From assembly GCA_025024175.1 (NCBI GenBank), contig QCXZ01000064.1, forward strand, positions 52,349,325-52,413,324: a DNA stretch of 64,000 nucleotides, read 5' to 3'. The first letter of the stretch is position 1; each line of letters begins with the position of its first letter. The position numbers were made by a program, and so were the translations under genes. The stretch comes from Rhyzopertha dominica (lineage: Eukaryota; Arthropoda; Insecta; Coleoptera; Bostrichidae). This document shows positions 1-10,830 of this stretch, piece by piece. The notes below the pieces were generated by a model. The model was not told where the DNA came from and did not search any database. It saw only the letters and a list, made by a program, of their open reading frames with translations.

Positions 1-1000
1 ATAGATCTATTACAATAGTAGTAGTACTGGTAACCATGCACCACCTGGACAAAATCACTGGCACAGAGAATCTTGAGGAAATTCGAATATTATTAGTTGA
101 TTTAAGATCAAATATGTTCTATTGATAAAGCATGCACTCTGGCGACCATAGATGTATATAGGTTGCCCTAGATTGTGGTATATAGAGAGTGGTTAGGGTT
201 TGCCATATTCACGGCATGCTAACATTTTCCTCGGTGTCAGTAATCTATTACAAGGATATTTCATCCTATTTCTTGATTCTGCTGCTATATATAGCTATAT
301 AGTTATTATGGAAGCATATTTTGGGGTTTATACCTTAATTTATTGTAGTTTATGCATATACAAAAATGTTTTAAATGTGACTGTCATTTTAAACCCTTAA
401 CTTATCTAAGTATACCTGTATAGTATTTGGATAAGTGCAGGCTGTAGTTTATTGATATAAGCATAAATTAAACTTCTTTGGATTTCTGGCAATTATTGTG
501 GTATTTGACAACTTAATTTGGAAAGTTTTACTGTGATTTTCGAACAGAATAACAACTTCTTTATTAACTTCATTTGAATGTTCGTTTTATAATGTTTACC
601 TTGATTATTTTGGAACTAATTGTGCTGTAAGCAAACTTTTCTTGCTTACGTACAACATAACAATGTTTGCAATCGACTTAATCCTTTTCTTTTCATTTAA
701 AAATGTTCCGTTCTATTATTATTCAAATTTTACTTATATGGTTTAGGATAAAAAATGTATATTACTGTTAATTAGTTTGTAAACAAAGTGGAAAAAAATA
801 AGTGGCTGCTTAGCTATTAGCACTTACAACTTGTGTAAATCATTTTATTATTTCTATTGCCGGTCTGTATAACTAATAGAACAAACACTCCTGAATTATT
901 TATTTATACTTAAAGAATATAATAAAGTTATAAGTACTTACATATCATTAACTCTTTTCATTAATCATTAATAATACAATATACAATAGTACTTTGCAAA
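1..1000. other. AT-rich DNA, no gene seen
   Basis: I see no recognisable coding sequence, RNA gene or paired repeat here. The open frames are short and match no family I know. Confidence 0.5.
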
Positions 1001-1306
1001 TTACAGAAAAAATTGGCGTAACTGCTGCTTTTGAATTTCTTGTGTCCTTCCATTGGTGTCATGAAACAAACGCACATTTAGGTAATATTTGACTATAAGT
1101 TTAATTAATTGAACCCTATGGTTTTCTTTAGTATCTTGGCTTTTAATGTGGTCCATTGCAAATATAACACTTTTGAATTTTACTAATGTTTTGCAAATTA
1201 TAGTTACGTCTTTGCTGGCCACAAACAGCTTGCCCGACCACAGAATATTATTAGGAAATCTGAAATAATTCGAATGTGCAAAGAGTGAACCATGAATAGA
1301 ACGCAT
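1001..1306 (-). pseudogene. possible P-element/THAP-type transposase, C-terminal fragment
   Basis: A 101-codon open frame. Its second half (ENHRVQLIKLIVKYYLNVRL, about residues 61-80, then a run ending RQFF) resembles the conserved C-terminal block of THAP-domain/P-element-like transposases as I remember it from insect genomes: an NHR motif, an LIK-IV--Y hydrophobic helix, an RL-H-type motif, then RQFF before a terminal strand. The frame stops right after RQFFL, where the family normally continues a short way, so the end looks truncated or shifted. No THAP zinc finger, GTP-binding region or catalytic domain is visible nearby, so at most this is an isolated terminal scrap. The assignment rests on motif resemblance alone; it could be an unrelated exon. 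Confidence 0.4.
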
Positions 1307-2199
1307 CAGTGCCTAACAATCGTAATTTACAAGAAAATTATGCTATAAACCTGTCAAATGAATAATGGAATGCTTCGCTGGCTTTTATGTCACATGCGCA
1401 ACATTTTATAACCATTATTACATTTAAAACACACAGTTTTTTAATTACAATTCGAACTTTAAATTTCAAATTACCACAGGACTTGTCATGTTTATGCTGC
1501 GTTGCCAGGCTCTTTAAGTATAGCTCAACGCTAGAAAATAGCTACATAAAAAATCTAGGTAGTAAAAATTAACATGAGTTGCAGGTTACAATGAATGGTA
1601 TTATTGTCTGCCAAAGTCAATTTGTTTCATTTATATTACGTCATTTTAAGGGTTCATGTATTTGTCCATAATTAACTTAAAAAACAGATTCACAATAGAA
1701 AAAGTTACAAAATAGTAGCTTTACTGTTAAAACGATAGATCTGGTAACACTTTATATATAGTAAAAATTTCCGAATAAAACGACGACTAGACTTTCAGGC
1801 ATGCGCATTGGTGGTTCTACCGAAACCAAAACAAAGTGAACGTTATAGGTAATCACAAGCGTTGTTGGAGAAAAAGCGGTATAAAAAGTCACACTGCACA
1901 TGCGGGGACGGAGGTATGTCCTATTGTATAGGATACAGCTCATTCTTTAACTTCAATCATTGCTGAAAACAGTAATTAGATAACGACAGACTTATAATGG
2001 TCAACGAGAGAAGATGTAATAAATAGATAGCCGTTGAAGCACCGGTTGTCGAATTATTTTGTATAGATTTTCAATTCATATATAACTCGTAACTACACAA
2101 GAAATACAATCAAAAGGTATTATGTTGTGGCGTTTTTTTTTTCAAAACAAGGAAAAAAAATCAAGAAAACAAACTAAATGACAATTAATGAAAAATTAT
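1307..2199. other. AT-rich DNA, no gene seen
   Basis: No coding similarity or paired repeat recognised. The short open frames on both strands look like chance. Confidence 0.45.
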
Positions 2200-4160
2200 T
2201 ACCCGAAAGATCAATTAATATGTGCGCTTAAGCGGGCTGCCAGCTTTAGTGGAGATGGGCGGGGTATTAACCGATAGTAAAAAAACAAGGGCGCCACGTG
2301 ATTTCACCGCTAAGCGAATATCCGCCAATCGCAAACCGCAGGTGAAAGATGCCAAAAATTATGTGATCTAACAGAAATATCTCAACAAAAAAATTCAACG
2401 ATTGTTCAACAAATTCTATTAAACAAAAATACAACCCAAGTACTTACATGCATCCAGCGGTGTCCTCGGTATACGTATATCGATTAATTACAAAAAGGCT
2501 GTTTCGGGTATCGTGAACCGAAACGAATTGAATTTAAAAATTATAACACTATTGAACAATCAAAACAAAACTCTACCGTTGTAATAGAAACAGAACTATA
2601 AATGCAAAATACTGACGAAACTAGTCGAAAGATTGAAGTTAATGTTAAATAATACTCAATTACTTGACAATAAGAAAATGATTTGATAATACAACATAAA
2701 CTGAATTGATTTATATACAATGAATGAACGTGAATCTCAACGAAATATTCAAATAACAAGTAGTATACACAGCTTAAGTTCGGGGCGATCTCTTCAGGTC
2801 ACAAGGAACTGGTGAACATCAAAAGTAAATAGGTGCGATGACGATAGGTTCCCTTAGGCTAAGGCTAACGGTGAACGGCTGTATATGGAATCCCGTGCCC
2901 CGCGATATCACCAGAGATAACAGGACCTTGAAGAAACTCCTCGACAAAGAACGACAGTACCTCAGCTTTGTAAATACTATTCGGCACTATTAACCGACAG
3001 TAAAACCCTAGAATATCAGGTTCTTTAGCTAGAGAGCATTTTAAATAAAACTTACAAGTAACCTCAGCTGGTCGAGGGTCAAATCACAATGCAGAATCGG
3101 CGTAGAAAATGTGATTAAACTTTCAAACAAACGATCGAGTAGGCTTCCGAATCCCCTAGCTCGGGCAACATTTGCTAACGCGCAAAAAAACAAACTAACC
3201 TGCGAAATTTCAAGCAAATATACGTGTAACTAGTCCAAATAATCCCGAAAATCGGTGAGTACACTATAACCACTCAAAATGGAACTAGCTACGAAGCTTT
3301 TACTCGATTGTGATTTATTTCTACGTTAACACGAGAACGTATCGCCGTTTAATGATAGATTTTTCCAGCTGAGAACGCGATTCTTATCAAGATATAAAAA
3401 AGAATGGAGCAAGAAACTTTCGAGCAGGATCGGTCGAGGTAAACCATGAAATACGCGAAGCGACGACCTGTTCTATTAAACCAATGCATATACCAATGAA
3501 TGATTGAATAAATGTAAAAAAGGACTAAATATAACTTTTGCTAAATTATGGCGTTACAATGTATATCAAACAATAAAAGCTATTTATTTTTTTAAAATGA
3601 CGAAGCTTTGCAGCTCTTATTAACAAACCGCCCATGAGTAAAAAATAATTCCATCTCTCTAATCCCCCACGTCAAGTATTCACCACATTTGTCAAATTCC
3701 TGTGTGTGTGAATAATATATCAAAGGGATTTGAACTAGACACCCGACGATTTTGATTAATAGCTTCATCCTTCCAACGGAATGCGAAGCAGTTAAGTAAA
3801 TTCGTCCTGGATCAGACCAAAGTATCAATTCCACTCCGGGAGTTGCAATGGAGTAGTTAATCATTTAACTAACAACTCCGCCCTCATACAATAAGGTGTG
3901 CTGAACCGGGATAATAGCTATCAACAAGTCTGTTATTGATCTGTGTTGCGAACTATTGCACGCGAGATCGTTTTCCCTTCTCGTAGCACACACATCCACG
4001 CTGAGTCGTTTCGACGAGTGAACAGAATGCAACTGTTCAGCAGCAACCGGAAAATTTCTGCTTGGCCAGGCGAACTAGAATCAATCACGGCTTAAAGGAG
4101 TTTCTAGCACTGAACCTATTTATCTGTTCTGAATCCTTTTCGGAGTGTTTGATTTTTATT
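2200..4160. other. CpG-richer non-coding stretch
   Basis: By eye this stretch has more CpG and less poly-A/T than its surroundings, particularly about 2770-3480 and 3860-4100. A good 5' splice-donor-like string (GGTGAGTA) sits near 3254 on the plus strand. A short string (TATTAACCGAYAGTAAAA) occurs twice in direct orientation, near 2267 and 2988. No long open frame is present. The composition would suit a promoter with an untranslated first exon, but nothing proves transcription. Confidence 0.2.
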
Positions 4161-5350
4161 GTAAGAGACAAACGCGGATATAGAGACTTACGGAAATGAT
4201 AAAAACCGCTAGGGTTCTATGGCACGTATAGGTGTTTCCTGTCAGTGCGGTACATAAATAAAATCCTAGTCTCACTTAATGTAGTAAGTATCAAGATTTT
4301 CTTTTGTACTACTATGTTGGTCCTATGTCAATCCATACAAAAAATTAAAGCAGTAACTTACGCATTTAAATCACGCTATACAAATAAATTTATTGTTAAC
4401 TGTTAACTCCAGAAATGGTTCTGAAGTTGATTGAATATTGTGAATTAGAGAAAAGGTACGGGGATCCGTTAGCTGACCCTCCTGGTGCATTTCATTCAAT
4501 AGCAATAGTGCGTCTTTAAATCGCGATAAAATGTATAAAACAGTCGCTCGTTTTAGGTCGCTTATATCAGTATTTCTGACTAAATATAAACACACACGAT
4601 CTTGTTACTTCTTCTACAAAACAAAGGTTTAATGATAATTAATACGTTTAATGTTTTATTCTGACATGTATGTCTAAAGTGCTTTCAAATAACGGTCTCA
4701 TAATTTTTATATAAAAAAGTATGAAAACAGATGCGTAGTCAAGTTTTGTCTTAAAAATCGAATGAAACACTTTCAATTAAAGTACGAGGAGTACAAGTAC
4801 GTATAAAAACAATACGGTTTAAATGTCTACCCTTACTTTTACTGCAGGCATAAATCTGCATTTAGATTTTAATGGCTTTCTTAAAGACATTGGGAGTAAT
4901 TACGAATTCTTTAAAAGCCCAAAAAGGAAGAGTCTAAAGGTGTTAAATCGCATGGTCTGTGGAGCTTTGTTCTTAAATATACGACGTTTTCGGGAATTGT
5001 GTTTTATAATTTCCTAATTGCTAATAATCTCTTTGGAATTTATTAGGCCATAAATAGGTGGTAAGTGCTAGCTCTTGTGATCAACGATGTATTAATATAC
5101 TTACTCTCACTAAACTAAATATAACCTTTTTACTAACCGTTGAATATTTACTCGTTCGGCGCTTAAACCCTTCACACGTATTTTTATGTTCGTAATAAAT
5201 TTGACAGACAAAAATTCTTTGTTCGAGTAGGGGCAATTTGAAGTACCAGTGCAAATGGCTATCAAATATTTACAGAGGTTATTGTATGGAACAAAATAAC
5301 CGTAGGGTTTTCAAAGATAAATGGAAGGTTTTATTTTGTATTTTTTTATT
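4161..5350. other. AT-rich DNA, no gene seen
   Basis: No coding similarity or repeat pair recognised. Confidence 0.45.
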
Positions 5351-5356
5351 GTAGCT

Positions 5357-5960
5357 GACTACGACCGTAAAATAAACATTTATAAGAAGAAAGAGGATAA
5401 TCCTAGGACGAGTGTGTGGAGAACATCAGTCGAGGTAGGAACTAGTGCTTCGCTTGTTTTGAGAATTCTCCACAAAAAGCTGCTTTATCCGTACCATGTT
5501 CAATGGACCCTAAACATAATCAAGCTGGTTTGATTTTACCGCTGCTTTATATGCAATGGTGCTGAAGATCCCTGTTCTCTTGTAAATATTATTTTTAGTG
5601 TTTAGTTCACACGAAGTGGAACTATTAATTTTCACAATACGCATGTTTGGGCCGACGAAAATCCCCATGCTCCAATGAAATCTAGACATCGGACCCGTTT
5701 TTTATTAAACATTTGAATGAATTAGTGGGAGACAGCTTTCTAGGACCTGTTATTTTCCAAACCATTTACCTAAACTTTCTGCAAAACACAACGGGTGATC
5801 TTTTCGACGTCATCCATTTCAACCAAAGGCAACAAATGCGGTTTCAGCACGGTGGTGCTCCAGCTCATTTTTTTTAAATTATTGCCGTTAGAGGCGGACC
5901 TGTATTATGGCCTGCAAGATTTCTTTTTTGGGGATATTCGAAAATGGTACTACACTAAAT
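5357..5960 (+). pseudogene. Tc1/mariner-superfamily transposase fossil
   Basis: The translation shows blocks of the transposase in order, broken by stops and frame changes. First comes a helix-turn-helix end (ENPRTS-like DNPRTSVWRTS, then VLRILHKKLLYPYHVQ). Next is the pre-catalytic region (FTRSGTINFHNTHVWADENPH). Last is the segment around the second acidic residue (MRFQHGGAPAHF) and GGPVLWPAR. The family encodes a DDE/D endonuclease that cuts and pastes the element at TA sites. In this copy the first acidic block is degraded (FSV followed by a stop). The second catalytic Asp is Gly (QHGGAPAHF where QHDGAPAHF is usual). The SPDLTPLD block with the third acidic residue is missing, so WPAR runs straight into FLFWG. 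At least three stops interrupt it. No flanking inverted repeats were found. It is related to, but not the same as, the element at 47.2-49.1 kb. Confidence 0.82.
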
Positions 5961-6235
5961 AGTCTCCAGTTGCTACTGCTATGAAAGCTATAAATTAATC
6001 AAAAATGCTAATAAATCCGTACCAAGGAGGGGGTTTGAATAATTTTTAGACGAAGATGTTGTACTTGCACGTAAATGGAAAGAGGGCACAAAAGAACAAA
6101 ATAATGCGCTTCTCATTATAATCACCTGCGGCTGATCTGTTTTCGGTCCGTGTGCTTACTTCGCAGAAATTTTCAGCAACGTATGGTGTTTCTAGGTTAT
6201 AAACTTTTTGTTGCCACTTCGCAGTCACCACTTGT

Positions 6236-6933
6236 GTTAGCATTAAGGTGACCAACTTCCCAAACCAGAAAATCCGGACGCCTTCATGGTTTTATTTATA
6301 ATATAGGATAAAGAGAGATGGCCACATGGCCAGGCATTAGGTTATGCCGGCTACACAATTGCGTACTGACACCACATGACTAAATACCTAGACCTAGAAG
6401 TTTAATGTAATAAGATTTTGTGATAATTGATCCTCGAGCAGGTAGGGCCGGACGCATGCGCAGTAAAGATTATAATATGGAAACGTCATGGCAACGGTAC
6501 AACAAACAACAGGACCTGTCGCACATTTGGCTAATCACCACTCTCTTTGTCACATCAGCGAGTTACCGCGCAGACTCGTTGCCCTACGAACGAGCATTAT
6601 GGCGACTTACAGGTCGTTATAATATTTTCTCGCGCATGCCATAACATTTAGCCGTCTACATAATATATGAGATGTCTGTGGTTGACATATTTTGATGTGA
6701 CACATGCAACTATGAAGTTAGCTACGCCTGACTGCATGAAAAGACCACTGGCAACAATGAAAAAGTAAAATACCATGTGCACATTTTTAGCTCAAACTAT
6801 AAAAAACCGGACAAATCCAAACAAAATTTTGAAAATCCGGACGAATCCGGATACCATATTAAGTACGGACTCATAAACAAAAATACAAACCTGTCCGGGC
6901 TAAATCCGGACGGTTGGTCACCTTAGTTAGCAT
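6236..6933. mobile_element. hAT-type MITE, 682 bp, with 8 bp target duplication
   Basis: The element runs 6244-6925. Its ends are a perfect 13 bp inverted repeat (TAAGGTGACCAAC), and it is flanked by direct copies of GTTAGCAT at 6236-6243 and 6926-6933. An 8 bp duplication fitting the nTnnnnAn pattern is characteristic of hAT transposition. Inside each end the motif ATCCGGAC recurs (near 6271 on the left; several times between 6805 and 6915 on the right), like the subterminal transposase-binding repeats of hAT elements. No transposase similarity is visible, so it is non-autonomous. Confidence 0.85.
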
Positions 6934-7010
6934 CAACTTTTAGTGCTTCATTGTGCTTCAAGAATTATGTGCCTTTGGGTCAATATGTGCCCATAATGAT
7001 AGTTAAAGTT
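6934..7010 (-). repeat. inverted partner of the 8.3 kb repeat unit
   Basis: Directly downstream of the MITE, the segment with TTAGTGCTTCATTGT, CTTCAAGAAT and CAATATGTGCCCATAAT matches the reverse complement of about 8305-8390. The hAT MITE therefore landed inside or beside an older repeat that has a second, opposite copy 1.3 kb away. Confidence 0.65.
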
Positions 7011-7024
7011 AAAGTAGACTTTGT

Positions 7025-7328
7025 TTAACTAATTAAAATTGTAACATAGTGCTTGGTTTTCTTGTTGTTCATGTTTTTAATTTTGACAACTGTTATAGTC
7101 ATTCGTTCATTCGNCATATTCGCTATAATTTCATATTGGCTCTGAAAACAACATTTTAACAAATCATTCCTTCTCTCACTGCCCCGCCAATAATTCGTAC
7201 AATTAGTTTCCAAAATCTTCCCACCTTGACCATTCTTTGGTAGTTCTTCATCGAGTACGGCTGTAGACCATTTAAATGCCACTTTTTTCCATCGAGGTAT
7301 AGCTGAAGAAATTCCATCTTGTGCTGCT
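7025..7328 (-). other. open frame of unknown origin, about 100 codons
   Basis: Read on the minus strand from just after a stop at about 7329, the frame starts QDGISSAIPRWKKVAFKWST and runs open to 7025; the first Met is at 7282. The sequence looks more protein-like (Trp-, Lys- and Glu-rich, then LDEELPKNGQGGKILETNC) than neighbouring chance frames. I do not recognise a domain. One ambiguous base lies inside it. It may be an exon or a scrap of a transposon protein, or chance. Confidence 0.2.
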
Positions 7329-8099
7329 TAAAATTTCATCTATCCCCATAAGCCAAAGAGAGGTGTATGCTATTTCTTCTTTAATATTTCGGAAATTTCA
7401 CTCTTCCTTATCTTTTAGGGGACTTAGACTCACGTACGTACCTCGTGTTTACCACAAGTTCAAGGTCTTGCCAAAGGCAGCCAGAATTACCATAATAATA
7501 ATCGCCGTGCTAGGAACTCGTAGAAGATTTTAATCTAGGTTTTCATATTGAGGCACATCAACCCCCAACGTCATGTGAGGTTCCTGAAGAGAGCGGCGAA
7601 GGCGAGAAACAAATATTCAAGTTATGTATTAGAAATACGCTTTTGAGGAACACTCATAAACTGTTTTCATATATGTGGAAGTTTATAACTTAAAAATTGA
7701 TATTATCCAGAATTGTGAGTTCTTAGTAAACTTTCACGGGGGTTACTAAAAACACTTTCAAATTGGTTTTGTTTTTTTACGAAACTTGGTTTCCGAATCT
7801 TCTAGGTATAGAAAGATTTTGTGGCGCCCGTTAAAAGAAAAACATTTATATACGAATTCACTGTGATAATACGAAAAAATAATATTAAATAAAATAAACC
7901 CACGGCAGTCCACTGAACGAAGTTGGATAACCAATTTCAACCATCTGTTATAACCCCTAAAAGGATTACAAAAGTCACGTCTGTTCTTAGGGAAATAGCA
8001 GAAGAAAGCGCAAAGTAATGCATATTGGTAAAGATATGCAATTGCGCTCTTTGGTGGCTAACTAAAGTTGTATATTTGCCATGTGGCTGAGTTAACACA

Positions 8100-8570
8100 T
8101 GAAGCACGATAAAGCATAACCGAAGCACTAAAAATTAGTAAAAAGTGGACAATTGTGTTTTAATTTGTTGGATAACTTGGAAATGGGTCGTGTGGGTGAA
8201 TTATCACATGGATCAAAATGAAGCTTAATAATGGAAGCACTAAGGATTAGTTGCATGTTTGACATTTGTCATTCATGTCTGTGGGTAAACTTCATAAATA
8301 TAATGTAATTATTATGGGCACATATTGGCTAAATGTGCATTCTTGAAGTACAATGAAGCACCAACTAAGCACTAAAGACTGCTACTAACAGAGAAGCTAA
8401 ATTTGGAGGTTCGTGTCTAAGTGTGAAGTTTGACACAAAAAATCATAATGGTCATGGCTTGAAAACTACAGACGTGGCTGTAGATTTTTAGGATACATAA
8501 TGAGGCAAAAGCGAAGCACTAAGCATAGGGTAAGGTAAAACAATTCGTGCTTAATGTTGGTAACTAAATT
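8100..8570. repeat. degenerate tandem repeat, period about 110-145 bp
   Basis: A motif GAAGCACTAA (or AAGCACTAA) recurs near 8122, 8234, 8367 and 8513. Each is preceded by related text (a TGGCTGAATTAACACATG-like string, then an AAGC-rich run) and followed by variants of AAATTAGT or AGACTGCT. The spacing is 112, 133 and 146 bp, so the units are diverged and carry indels. One unit (8305-8390) has an inverted relative at 6934-7010. Confidence 0.55.
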
Positions 8571-9950
8571 CCTGCTACCTACTTTTTGGTATCTTTGCTG
8601 CAAAGAACCACTCACCATAAAGTAAACTAATCGTATTTACGTTTAAAATATAAATTCCAATAGCAATTCATTATTCATATAACATTATGTTTCCGATTTG
8701 TCTTAAAAATCTGTGTAAACTGCAGCCTTGACCTCTTCGTTGTCACTGAAATAGTATCATCTCGTTCGAATTATAAAACATAAAATATCTACTGGGGATA
8801 ATATTTGGACAACATGGAGAGTTGCCGTTACCCATTCTGCACTTATTTCAGTCATTTTGTCGTTCTTTATTTTATGTTGTTCGTTGCCTACGGTGTTATG
8901 TTAGTCTATAAAAAAGTAGTTGCAGCTATCAGCTTTTGTAATTTATATACTATCAGCGTCTAAGTAGCCTTTCCCCTTTACATATCGATTTTAATATCGT
9001 GCTTCTGACACTATATCAAAGTAAATAATTATAATTTTATAAACCCTAGCAACTTTTAACCTGGTTTCTAAAAAAATGAAATCATCTCTAATCAAACCAC
9101 TACCTAACGTACTGATTACAGAAGACATGTCACAGTTGCGACCTTATGCTACAACGAAACTAAACCTGCATGGGCATATTTATGTAAATCCCCCGAGATT
9201 TAAATTTACGGCCACGTTTTTCGCATACCTTATTAAGCCTATATTTCCCACTAAGCGTGTGTCGATAAATTGAAAGTGCCGTCCCCTTTGGGGGAAATTG
9301 AGAACGCATGAGCGTGACACGCAGTGGTGACATGGNTTAATACGTTNCATTTGTTAGGGTAAATGGAAAACTGGTCTCTCATACCAGACGGTGCGTGTTT
9401 TTCNTTATTTTCAANGTACAGCNAAAGATAAATCTTCCAGCGGTGGGCGAATGGCGAACGACTAGATGCGAGTGACATAAAAGTCAACTTGTAGGCGTTC
9501 CCAGATGATTAGTCTTCGGTTCCTGGGCTACCTGGATGGAAGATTAATTTAACAACTAAAACACCGTAGAAACTGACGGTACGACACCAACAATCATTTT
9601 ATTTTATAATTTATAGCGTGTGTTGGAATATGTAACAAAAAACAACAGGCTCATATCAATAACGCGATACAAATGAATAAATCCAATTTTTTTTAATAGC
9701 TATGTACGTAATTTTTTTCGCGAAATGCATGCCAAAAAGAAGAATATGTGGTAGCTTGAAAAAAATTTTAAGGCGCGAGTGTTGTTCATGTAAAAACATA
9801 TCTTAATCAAAAAGACAGTACAAGTCCGCTTCAGCAGTACAATTACAAATAAAGTGGCTAGACAAAGTTATGTTACATAACTAACTAATAAAGATAGGTT
9901 CAAGGTTCTACCGAAGAAGTAGCCAAAGACGAAAATATGCCAACAGTAAT
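8571..9950. other. no gene seen; ambiguous bases 9336-9423
   Basis: Nothing recognisable. Five single N calls cluster between 9336 and 9423, suggesting heterozygous or repeat-collapsed reads there. Confidence 0.4.
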
Positions 9951-9954
9951 AAAG

Positions 9955-10830
9955 ATTATAAAACTAAGGTTCGGTATTTCAGTCAAGGTTTAAACCAAAA
10001 TTGTAAAGATAAACTGGTTTACTAGTCGCGCAGCGTATTTCAGTACTAGATTACGAGTAAAACCGGGTTAAATTCCTCGGCAAGTTAAACCAACCCATCG
10101 AGGAGGGTTAAAACCTTTTTTCGGGTTAAGCCTGCGCACTGCGCAATACTAGGACTTTACGTTTATAGAACTAATTGCATTTCGTTTCGGTTTGTTGTGG
10201 CAGCGTGCGGTTTTGTCTTTTACGTATATTTCTGTTGTGTGGGTTACTTTTTATATAACTCTTGCTAATAATGAAGATCGACGAGTTTTCGCACTAAAAA
10301 TTTCGAAACAAAGAAAATCGATTTGGTAAAACTACTTCAAACTATATGAAAGTATTACAGAGCGAGGAGTTAGGGGTTGCTCGCAATTAACAAGAAAAAT
10401 TGGCATTGATAGATGGTTCTGACGAAAGAATTTAAAGCCCAGTCCGGTAATTTTCCCAGAACAACCAGCTGAAAATGATTCCTCTCCAAATTGCAGTTGT
10501 TGTCTTGACACGTTTCTTTTTTGATGTAGGTAAGCAAGCGAATGTATAACTTGTTCCTAATTCGAAAATTTCGAACTGGATGAATACGAGGGTTAACGGC
10601 AAACTGCCGTACTGTCAATATCATTTTAGAACTTAGAACCGCAACAGTATTTTATTAGAAGTGACTGATACGTAAACATACTATGAGCTTATGAGCATTA
10701 CGACGCAGGCGCAACCACAACAGTGAAACTGTCGACTGTTAAACCGATTTTCACTAAACCAGATTTGGGAACTGAAATACGCTCATGGGTTTTATTTGTG
10801 GTGTAAAAATAAAACCTGTTTACCCAAAGT
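9955..10830. mobile_element. MITE-like inverted-repeat element, unclassified
   Basis: GTATTTCAGT occurs on the plus strand near 9975 and again near 10035, and on the minus strand near 10782, giving an inverted pair about 750-800 bp apart. Between and beside them a GGTTTAAACC-like motif recurs (near 9988, 10063, 10085, 10106, 10123 and, towards the other end, 10737 and 10752). This resembles the subterminal repeats bound by transposases. The exact ends and target duplication could not be fixed. No transposase frame is present. Confidence 0.5.
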
